Source: Microthrixaceae bacterium (GTDB taxonomy: Bacteria > Actinomycetota > Acidimicrobiia > Acidimicrobiales > Acidimicrobilacustridaceae). From it: a stretch of DNA of 10,618 bases. Below are positions 5,712 through 10,618 of this stretch, piece after piece. The position numbers and the translations under genes were made by a program. The notes below the pieces were generated by a model, which searched no databases, was not told the origin of the DNA, and saw only the letters and a program-made list of their open reading frames with translations. The DNA is taken from contig JAHFUU010000003.1 of the NCBI GenBank assembly GCA_023264915.1, positions 7,029 to 17,646 of the forward strand, in the 5' to 3' direction. Positions within the stretch are counted from its first letter, which is position 1; each line of letters opens with the position of its first letter.

Positions 5712-6594
5712 CGCTCACCTCCTTGGCTAGCTCGCGGTAAGCGATCGCTCCTCGCGAAGTTGGATCGAACTGGATGATCGGCTGCCCAAAGGAAGGGGCT
5801 TCCGATAGGCGAACCGTACGCGGAACCACAGTCCTGCAAACCTTGTGATCGAAGTGCCTTCTAACCTCATTGACCACTTGATCAGCGAGGTTCGTGTGCT
5901 GGTACATGACCAGCACGATGGCGCTCACCTCTAGATCTCGGTTCAAGTTCTTGCGGACAAGCTCGACGTTGCGGAGCAGTTGGCCCAACCCCTCTAGGGC
6001 GTAGTACTCACACTGGATCGGAACCAGGACCTCAGAGGCAGCGGCCATGGCATTGACCGTAAGGAGTCCGAGAGAGGGTGGACAATCGATGAGGACGAAT
6101 TCGTAGTTGTCGCACACCTCGCGCACAGCGTTCTTCAACTTCAGCTCACGGCTGAAGGCTGGAACGAGCTCGATCTCTGCGCCGGCCAGATCAAGGCTCG
6201 CGGGGGCAAGGAACAGGTGCTTGATCTCAGTCGCTTCTATGCACTCATCGAGGTGTGTGTCATTCAAGATGACGTCATACATCGAAACTTCAAGCTCACG
6301 AGTGTTCACGCCCAAGCCAGTGCTGGCGTTCCCCTGGGGGTCGAGATCGATCACGAGCGTCCGGTATCCCAGGTCTGCAAGGCAAGCCCCAAGGTTGACG
6401 GCCGTCGTGGTCTTCCCGACCCCGCCCTTTTGGTTTGCAACGGCAACTATCCTGGGTAGCGGGCGTGCCGCTGAGAAACCGGAGCCCACCGACACAACCT
6501 GCTCGATCTCCTCGAGGTCACCTGGTAGATCCAGGTGCTTGACCTTCTCCAACGACATCTCATTGTTCGCCTCGGAGGGGCTCACATCTTCCAT
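5686..6594 (-). CDS. parA: Chromosome partitioning ATPase ParA (Soj)
   Basis: This 302-residue P-loop ATPase of the ParA/MinD group uses ATP-driven DNA binding to move ParB-parS complexes. The deviant Walker A KGGVGKT is at residues 56-62, with signature lysine K56 and catalytic-site K61. DLDPQGNAS follows (83-91), and Walker B (FVLIDCPPS) has D170. A patch SEAPSFGQPI near the C-terminus is typical of chromosomal ParA. About 47 residues precede the first strand; this acidic extension (DLEEIEQVV) is common in actinobacterial ParA but longer than in Soj. ATG 6594 follows GAGGAG closely and is the most upstream reasonable start. parB follows with a 26-base overlap. A candidate promoter and parS lie in the 89 bases between this gene and rsmG. 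Confidence 0.97.
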   Translation of the reverse strand: MEDVSPSEANNEMSLEKVKHLDLPGDLEEIEQVVSVGSGFSAARPLPRIVAVANQKGGVGKTTTAVNLGACLADLGYRTLVIDLDPQGNASTGLGVNTRELEVSMYDVILNDTHLDECIEATEIKHLFLAPASLDLAGAEIELVPAFSRELKLKNAVREVCDNYEFVLIDCPPSLGLLTVNAMAAASEVLVPIQCEYYALEGLGQLLRNVELVRKNLNRDLEVSAIVLVMYQHTNLADQVVNEVRRHFDHKVCRTVVPRTVRLSEAPSFGQPIIQFDPTSRGAIAYRELAKEVSGGSQKRSG

Positions 6595-6646
6595 GGTCTC
6601 CTCACCCGTTTGTGGACGCCTACCGGTTCTGGCCCCCGGATTCGCA

Positions 6647-6675
6647 ATCCTTTCCCTCTAGGAGGCCACGGTCAA
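6647..6675 (-). promoter_or_regulatory. Candidate promoter for parA-parB
   Basis: On the minus strand TTGACC (6670-6675) is followed after 17 bases by AAGGAT (6647-6652). The -35 is close to TTGACA and the spacing is ideal, while the -10 is weak. The start would fall about 45 bases before the parA ATG. The -35 lies only 5 bases from the parS core, so ParB bound there could affect transcription. Confidence 0.4.
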
Positions 6676-6679
6676 GGGA

Positions 6680-6695
6680 TGTTTCACGTGAAACT
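6680..6695. promoter_or_regulatory. parS centromere site
   Basis: The core GTTTCACGTGAAAC at 6681-6694 is a perfect 14-bp palindrome. The full 16-mer differs from the common bacterial parS TGTTTCACGTGAAACA only at the last base (T). It sits beside parAB, near the presumed origin, where parS sites cluster. The TGA that ends rsmG (6684-6686, minus strand) is inside the site. Confidence 0.93.
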
Positions 6696-7418
6696 TGATG
6701 GGCCAGCGAACAACGGCCGTTTAGCCGGGATCCCCGTGCGCCGCGGGAATCTGGCAGGTGTCGGGGCTACCTTATCAATCACCTGGATCGAATCTTCTGA
6801 GCTGCCCAGAGCAAGACCCAGAGCGCTCAGATCGACGGCGCTCCAACGGCGCGAACCGTCATCTGGGGGTTCGCTCACCGCTAGACGTCCCTGGAGCTTC
6901 AAGAAGCCAGCCGCGCATTCGGCTACAACTGCCGGCGGTCCAAACGATCGTGCCACCACCAGATCAGTGCTACCGCGCAAGGCGGGGTCATGAGCAAGAA
7001 CCTCCGCGCGGCCCAACAGGACCGACACCCGATCCGTCCATCCAAGGTCGTCGATGACCTGCTCCAACAGCCTCAAGCGCGAGGGCTTCCCATCCAGGAG
7101 AAGCCAGGTTGACCGAGGCCACCACCACGCCAACATCAATCCAGGCACGCCAGCACCCGTTCCTAGGTCAATCATCTGACCGGACAGATCCTTGCCGAGG
7201 GCGTCTACAAACCGGTGAGCTTGTCGAACATGGTCGCGAACAGGCCGAGGGCCCAGGAATCCGAGCTCGCGAGCGTTCTCCAACCACTTCAGCAATGACT
7301 CGCGACCCTGAACAGGGCTGTTCGGATGCCCGGTTGAAGGGCCGTCCACGGTGGGTGGATTGCTTGGAGGCTCCAACTCAAACTCATCGCCTGGGCCACT
7401 CAGCCCCAACGTGGCCAC
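6684..7418 (-). CDS. rsmG: 16S rRNA (guanine-527-N7)-methyltransferase RsmG (GidB)
   Basis: This 244-residue SAM-dependent methyltransferase modifies G527 in the 530 loop of 16S rRNA; loss of it in other bacteria gives low-level streptomycin resistance. The SAM-binding motif IDLGTGAGVPG lies at residues 83-93. A later acidic/loop segment (LLLDGKPSRLRLLEQVIDDLG) and the closing basic motif RFPRRTGIPAKRPLF are typical of the family. The first ~38 residues (acidic, Pro/Gly-rich) look disordered. The start is GTG at 7418, 10 bases after the khpB stop; it has no clear Shine-Dalgarno, so translation may be coupled to khpB. A TTG three codons later is a weak alternative. The stop codon lies within parS. 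The order khpB-rsmG-parA is conserved across bacteria. Confidence 0.93.
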   Translation of the reverse strand: MATLGLSGPGDEFELEPPSNPPTVDGPSTGHPNSPVQGRESLLKWLENARELGFLGPRPVRDHVRQAHRFVDALGKDLSGQMIDLGTGAGVPGLMLAWWWPRSTWLLLDGKPSRLRLLEQVIDDLGWTDRVSVLLGRAEVLAHDPALRGSTDLVVARSFGPPAVVAECAAGFLKLQGRLAVSEPPDDGSRRWSAVDLSALGLALGSSEDSIQVIDKVAPTPARFPRRTGIPAKRPLFAGPSSFT

Positions 7419-7428
7419 GGGAACGTGA

Positions 7429-8409
7429 TCACTTGAGGGGGCGGATGACTACTCGCCTGAAAGGCTCGGTTCCTTCTGACGAGGTGGCAACGCCGTCGAT
7501 CTCGTTGATGGTGTCGTGCACGACCTTCCGGTCAGCGGGGTTCATCGGCTCGAGCACCTTCTGCTTCCCTGATGCGCTCACCTGCTCTGCAACAGACTGG
7601 GCGAACCGTTCTAGTGCGGCCCGCCGCCTGTTGCGATAGCCCCCTATGTCGATACGGACTCGCCCTTGATACACCCCCGTTGCCTTGCGCTGGAGGACTG
7701 TGCGGGCGATCTCTTGGATCGCAGTGAGAGTCTGTCCCTTCGGGCCGATCAGGAGGCCCAAATCTGGTGCTTCGACCAGAACCTCGAGGAGCTCGTCATC
7801 GACCTCCTGGCGTCCGACTCCCGCCTCGATCCCGAACGCGTCCACCAGACCTTTCAAGAATGCCTCAATGATGTCTGCCTGCTCGCTTGTTGGAACCGTT
7901 TCAGTGCTCATCGCTTTCCCCTCTGGTTGTCTCCCCCCACCTGAACCCTTGGTTGTGGTGGACTTGGTCGGCTTCGTGGCTCGTTGCTCACTCGTCTTGG
8001 CCTGTTTGGAGTCTCGCCGAGATCCCACCTCAGATTGGTCGCGTGGGCCGTCTTCTCCTCTTTCGGGTCGTTGGAGGTTTGACGGCGGTCGAGTGACCTC
8101 TGAGCCTTCAAGCTGAGATCTGCTTCCCTTCCTGGAAGAAGCCTTGGGTTGGCCACCATCTCGCTTCTTGGAATCGTTTGTGTTGGATGAATGCCTCGGC
8201 CGGCGATCGCGGCGATCCGCCTTCGGCCTCGGATGTTTGGGTTGAACCCGCGCGCGCACGCGCGCCTCTCGCCGGACCCGTCCGAACAGGCCGCTCTTTG
8301 GTTCCTCCAGGATCTCGAATTCGGCCTCCTGCTCATCTACCCCTAGTTGGTCAAGTGCCGCGTCCTTGGCTTCTTCAATCGTCTTTCCTGTGGTCTCTAC
8401 CCACTCCAC
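7429..8409 (-). CDS. khpB: RNA-binding protein KhpB (Jag/EloR), Jag-N, KH and R3H domains
   Basis: The protein has 326 residues. Residues 1-57 form the Jag-N domain (TGKTIEEAKDAALDQLGVDE, then KSGLFG). Residues 58-171 are a long, basic, low-complexity linker rich in Arg, Lys, Ser and Gln. The KH domain carries its GxxG loop as GPKG at 222-225. The R3H motif is R294-xxx-H298 in NPADRKVVHDTIN. In other bacteria KhpB pairs with KhpA, binds many RNAs and influences cell elongation. The start is GTG at 8409, with GAGG six bases upstream and three bases after the yidC stop, so co-translation with yidC is likely. The linker is its unusual part and resembles the YidC tail in composition. Confidence 0.93.
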   Translation of the reverse strand: MEWVETTGKTIEEAKDAALDQLGVDEQEAEFEILEEPKSGLFGRVRREARVRARVQPKHPRPKADRRDRRPRHSSNTNDSKKRDGGQPKASSRKGSRSQLEGSEVTRPPSNLQRPERGEDGPRDQSEVGSRRDSKQAKTSEQRATKPTKSTTTKGSGGGRQPEGKAMSTETVPTSEQADIIEAFLKGLVDAFGIEAGVGRQEVDDELLEVLVEAPDLGLLIGPKGQTLTAIQEIARTVLQRKATGVYQGRVRIDIGGYRNRRRAALERFAQSVAEQVSASGKQKVLEPMNPADRKVVHDTINEIDGVATSSEGTEPFRRVVIRPLK

Positions 8410-8412
8410 GAA

Positions 8413-9585
8413 TCACCTCTTCTTGGACTTCCGGGCACGTGGCTGGAGCGACGGCGATGAGCCCTTGCCCTCGGTCTTCGCTCCAGCAGACCGTTGGCGA
8501 GACCCCTCTGGCCGCCCCGATCCCTGTCTGGCACCCTCGTTCTTCGCACTTGCGCTTCTGTCACTACCCCGCGCCTTGCTGACCGCCTGCTTCTTGTTGA
8601 CTGCCTGCTTCTGGCGAGCGCCTTGGCCTTTGTTGGATCCTTTGCCGCTTGCCTTGCCGTCTCCAGACGATCCGCCGCGCGCACCTCCTCGTGCCGCACT
8701 AGTTGGGCCAACTGGCTTCGGTTCCTTCTTCGACGCGCGATCCCCGGTGCCGGGGTCGCTCCCACCTCGACGCTTGATCCCATAGATGCTCCGGGATATG
8801 AACCCCTGAAGCCCTACCCGCCAGAGGTTGGAGACTGCGAAGTACAAGACCAAGCCGGCTGGCAGGCTTAGAGAGATCAACGGAAGTACGACCGGCATGA
8901 TCTTCATCAACGTCTGCTGTTGTGAACTCATCACAGCATTGGGGTTACGCCCCTGGATCTGGCGTTGCTGATAGAAGCTTGTAAAGGCTACTATCGCTAT
9001 CAGGAGGACGTAGGGCACTGAGGCGACGAGGCCCTTGACGTTCCAAGTCTCAGTGAGACTCAAGGACAGATCCATGCTGAGGGCGTTCATGGTCGTGGAT
9101 CCCTGCAAGGATTGATAGAGCTGCGAGTTGTGGTCGAGATAGGCGGGATCGAACGGTGTGTACCATGCTCTGGCTACCGAAAGCCCTTGGTTGGTCGCGA
9201 ACTGACCACTGTTGAAGCCGGCCTCATAGCCGATCTCACTGACCCGGCGCGTCAACCCCCGAAGGATCTGGTAGAGGATGAAGAAGACGGGCATCTGCAC
9301 CAGGAGCGGTATGCACCCACCCAATGGATTGATGTTGTTCTCGCGGTAGAACTTGAGCAGCTCCTCGTTCTGGCGTTGGCGATCGTCCTTGTACCTCGCT
9401 TGGATCTTCTTCATTTCAGGTTGAAGCTGTTGCATGACCATCATGGACCGTGTGCTCTTCAACACCAACGGTGTAGTCACAGCCATTACCAACAACGTCA
9501 GCAGCACTATTGAGGCTGCGTAGTCTGGTATGAAGGAGTAGAAGGCCGCCAAGATGTTGGCAACAAGGTCATAGAGAAGGTTCAT
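8413..9585 (-). CDS. yidC: Membrane protein insertase YidC/Oxa1 (short form, long basic C-terminal tail)
   Basis: The protein has 390 residues and belongs to the Gram-positive-type YidC family without the large periplasmic domain. It inserts membrane proteins alone or with SecYEG. The first helix is at about 22-43 (SIVLLTLLVMAVTTPLVL), with the groove arginine probably R46. A charged cytoplasmic hairpin follows at about 55-85 (NEELLKFYRENNINPLGGC at its end). Further helices lie at 90-110, 186-205 and 228-262. Residues 270-390 are a strongly basic, Gly/Ser/Ala/Gln-rich tail with a small internal repeat (KQAVNKKQAV), like the ribosome-binding tail of Oxa1. ATG 9585 is chosen because it overlaps the yidD stop as ATGA and begins at the conserved N-terminus. 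The frame stays open further upstream but only as a shadow of yidD. Confidence 0.95.
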   Translation of the reverse strand: MNLLYDLVANILAAFYSFIPDYAASIVLLTLLVMAVTTPLVLKSTRSMMVMQQLQPEMKKIQARYKDDRQRQNEELLKFYRENNINPLGGCIPLLVQMPVFFILYQILRGLTRRVSEIGYEAGFNSGQFATNQGLSVARAWYTPFDPAYLDHNSQLYQSLQGSTTMNALSMDLSLSLTETWNVKGLVASVPYVLLIAIVAFTSFYQQRQIQGRNPNAVMSSQQQTLMKIMPVVLPLISLSLPAGLVLYFAVSNLWRVGLQGFISRSIYGIKRRGGSDPGTGDRASKKEPKPVGPTSAARGGARGGSSGDGKASGKGSNKGQGARQKQAVNKKQAVSKARGSDRSASAKNEGARQGSGRPEGSRQRSAGAKTEGKGSSPSLQPRARKSKKR

Positions 9586-9947
9586 GTCCTCACAGCCTCG
9601 TTGGCGTCGGCGGAGTTTGGGGCACCGCAAGGCGCATGATCTGTCGATTTTGGCACCATGCGTGCCGGCACAGGATCCCACCCTGCCGGGCCCCACGGAT
9701 TGCATCGCAAGATCCGGCGGACACTCAGGTGCCCTCCGTGGACCAAGCCTTGGTCTTCGAGGGCCGCAAGCGTGTAGCTCGAGCAACTGGGCACGAACCG
9801 GCACGGTGACCTGCGCCGGGCCGCAAGGCGCTGATAGCCCCGGACACACCAAGTTGCCGCCCTCACAGGCAAGCTGGGTTGTCGAGCTGGTTGAACTGCA
9901 AGAGGTGCGTCGGGGGCGCAGCCCCAATGGTTGGTCGTTGGGCTCAC
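9582..9947 (-). CDS. yidD: Membrane protein insertion efficiency factor YidD
   Basis: The product has 121 residues. The conserved core runs from about 36 to 94: RGYQRL (36-41), CRFVPSCSSY (49-58) with its paired cysteines, RCNPWG (81-86) and DPVP (91-94). YidD acts near YidC to help insert membrane proteins. GTG 9947 is chosen because AGGAG lies 7 bases upstream and the codon overlaps the rnpA stop (GTGA). It gives about 28 residues before the core; a GTG at 9866 would remove most of them but lacks a ribosome binding site. The tail after DPVP is polar and extra. The gene ends in an ATGA overlap with yidC, so translation is coupled at both ends. Confidence 0.92.
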   Translation of the reverse strand: MSPTTNHWGCAPDAPLAVQPARQPSLPVRAATWCVRGYQRLAARRRSPCRFVPSCSSYTLAALEDQGLVHGGHLSVRRILRCNPWGPAGWDPVPARMVPKSTDHAPCGAPNSADANEAVRT

Positions 9948-10423
9948 TGAAATGCTCCTGCTTGCTCCAAAGCGCGGTGAAGGTCGGCGCGTAGAGCATC
10001 AAAGTCCAGATCAGACACACCAGGGACGGCCGAAAGCAAGTAGGCGCCGTCTCTCAGCATGCCTGCGCGATCGAGTGACCGAAGGCATTCGAGCAGACGC
10101 CTACGAACCCGATTTCGCGTTGGCGCTGTGCCGATCTTTCTCGTCAGAGCGAAAGCGATGCGAGGTGGTGGGTCGCCTGGAAGAAACGAGACCATCACGA
10201 TCTCGCCCCGCCCACGGTGACCCTTCCTCGGCAGGTGGTGCAGTGTGAGCTGGTCGCGGACACGCCAGATCAAGCGGACAGGCGGTGGCGACCCTTGGCC
10301 CGCCTGTTGCGAATGACCGCTCGACCGCCACGCGTCGACATCCGGTGGCGGAATCCGTGCCGGCGTGCCCGCCTTCTGTTGTTCGGTTGAAACGTCCTTT
10401 TCACCTTGCGTCTCCTTGTCCAC
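9944..10423 (-). CDS. rnpA: Ribonuclease P protein component, with a 50-residue N-terminal extension encoded across rpmH
   Basis: RnpA is the protein subunit of RNase P, which matures tRNA 5' ends. The conserved body starts near residue 51 ([18 protein letters not shown]). It includes [15 protein letters not shown] (86-100) and the RNR signature RNRVRRRL (103-110), and ends with [13 protein letters not shown]. The frame can start at GTG 10423, preceded by GGAGGG at 10427-10432 with short (3-base) spacing. The resulting 159-residue protein has an extension whose codons 7-52 contain the whole rpmH gene in another frame. The alternative start is TTG at 10273, which overlaps the rpmH stop (TTGA), has no ribosome binding site and gives a normal 109-residue RnpA. 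I am sure of the gene but only slightly prefer the long form. It ends in a GTGA overlap with yidD. Confidence 0.9.
   Translation of the reverse strand: MDKETQGEKDVSTEQQKAGTPARIPPPDVDAWRSSGHSQQAGQGSPPPVRLIWRVRDQLTLHHLPRKGHRGRGEIVMVSFLPGDPPPRIAFALTRKIGTAPTRNRVRRRLLECLRSLDRAGMLRDGAYLLSAVPGVSDLDFDALRADLHRALEQAGAFQ
10270..10404 (-). CDS. rpmH: 50S ribosomal protein L34, nested inside the rnpA frame
   Basis: This 44-residue frame is an unmistakable L34. It opens [18 protein letters not shown], continues with [12 protein letters not shown], and ends [11 protein letters not shown], matching the family's conserved HGFR, M-T-GR and KGR-RL positions and its usual length. The start is GTG at 10404, with AAGGAG at 10412-10417 spaced 7 bases, a nearly ideal ribosome binding site. 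It is read in a different frame from rnpA, and its stop TGA (10270-10272) overlaps a TTG in the rnpA frame. L34 is a basic protein buried in the large subunit rRNA. Nesting in rnpA is known from Thermus but is not the usual arrangement, in which rpmH simply precedes rnpA. Confidence 0.96.
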   Translation of the reverse strand: MKRTFQPNNRRRARRHGFRHRMSTRGGRAVIRNRRAKGRHRLSA

Positions 10424-10424
10424 A
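10416..10424 (+). promoter_or_regulatory. DnaA-box 9-mer TTGTCCACA overlapping the rnpA start
   Basis: TTGTCCACA matches the actinobacterial DnaA box exactly. On the minus strand the same bases hold the GTG of the long rnpA form and run into the ribosome binding site of rpmH. A single 9-mer can occur by chance, but the location beside the presumed origin makes binding plausible. Confidence 0.45.
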
Positions 10425-10433
10425 GGCCCTCCG

Positions 10434-10448
10434 TTCAGGCGTCCTGAA
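10434..10448 (-). promoter_or_regulatory. Small hairpin directly upstream of the rnpA Shine-Dalgarno
   Basis: TTCAGG-acg-CCTGAA (minus strand) is a perfect 6-bp stem with a 3-base loop. It ends one base before GGAGGG (10427-10432). Such a position can tune ribosome access to the first start codon; this role is inferred. Confidence 0.4.
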
Positions 10449-10513
10449 GGAAGAACCTCAGTTGTCCTCGGCTCCGATCAAACTGAACCATCTCTATGAC
10501 CGATGTCACGAAA

Positions 10514-10577
10514 GCTTAGGGGGCATCCAGGCTGACTCGTGCTCGCAGCGAAGAGCCAGGTGCGGACGCCCCCAAGC
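10514..10577 (-). promoter_or_regulatory. Long hairpin in the presumed leader of the rpmH-rnpA transcript
   Basis: On the minus strand GCTTGGGGGCGTCC (10564-10577) pairs with GGATGCCCCCTAAGC (10514-10528): 14 pairs with one bulged T and one G-U pair. As plus-strand RNA the same position would be an A-C mismatch, so the fold favours a minus-strand transcript. The 35-base loop can fold further through GGCT/AGCC. It could be an rpmH leader element, or the terminator of a gene outside the window (a short TTT follows). No protein and no further DnaA boxes are seen in 10424-10618. Confidence 0.4.
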
Positions 10578-10618
10578 CGACCATGCGAGAAGGGTTCCGA
10601 AAAGCTCCTCCACCGTAG

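Noticed and set aside
6107..6661. 184-codon plus-strand frame opposite parA
   Set aside because: It is a shadow of parA on the opposite strand; parA is certain.
8366..8785. Plus-strand frame opposite the yidC tail
   Set aside because: It is a mirror of the low-complexity GC-rich tail, with no start signal or recognisable protein features.
9586..10020. N-terminal extension of yidC up to 10020
   Set aside because: The open frame continues upstream, but it overlaps yidD and rnpA, has no membrane or family features, and the ATG at 9585 sits in a typical ATGA overlap at the conserved N-terminus.
10424..10618. oriC core or dnaA at the right edge
   Set aside because: There is no DnaA-box cluster, no AT-rich stretch and no DnaA coding sequence in these bases; the origin probably starts beyond the window.

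Overview
The window is a chromosomal segment next to a replication origin, from a fairly GC-rich actinobacterium. The gene order (MurJ-type C-terminus, SigM-type ECF sigma factor, anti-sigma, trxB, trxA, then on the other strand parB, parA, rsmG, khpB/jag, yidC, yidD, rnpA, rpmH) is the conserved actinobacterial block that normally ends at dnaA/oriC. In Mycobacterium tuberculosis the same order runs from Rv3910 to rpmH. Protein style points to a deep-branching lineage such as Acidimicrobiia; that placement is inference. dnaA is not in the window and should lie just beyond the right edge.

Left part, plus strand (1-4420): the last 103 codons of a cell-envelope protein; an ECF sigma factor whose conserved N-terminus runs past any standard in-frame start; a membrane anti-sigma factor overlapping it; a small two-helix membrane protein of unknown role; a 452-base gap with hairpins; thioredoxin reductase; and thioredoxin. 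The 222-base trxB-trxA gap carries four closely packed inverted repeats and a good disulfide-stress (SigR/SigH-type) promoter, so trxA probably has its own stress promoter.

Middle (4421-4802): a convergent, gene-free stretch with several hairpins, at least one terminator-like, and a small group of degenerate DnaA-box-like 9-mers. Mycobacteria have cwlM here; I see no trace of it.

Right part, minus strand (4803-10423): parB and parA overlap by 26 bases and are preceded by a parS site that contains the rsmG stop codon and adjoins a candidate parAB promoter. Next come rsmG, khpB, yidC, yidD and rnpA in a tightly coupled run with GTGA and ATGA overlaps. The most unusual point is that rpmH (ribosomal protein L34, 44 aa) lies entirely inside the 5' part of the rnpA reading frame, in another frame and with its own Shine-Dalgarno. 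This resembles the nested rpmH/rnpA arrangement known from Thermus. A competing reading starts rnpA at a TTG overlapping the rpmH stop (TTGA).

Functionally the window combines envelope-stress sensing, thiol redox control, chromosome segregation, and the ribosome/RNase P/membrane-insertion module found beside bacterial origins. I found no mobile element, CRISPR array, tRNA or rRNA.
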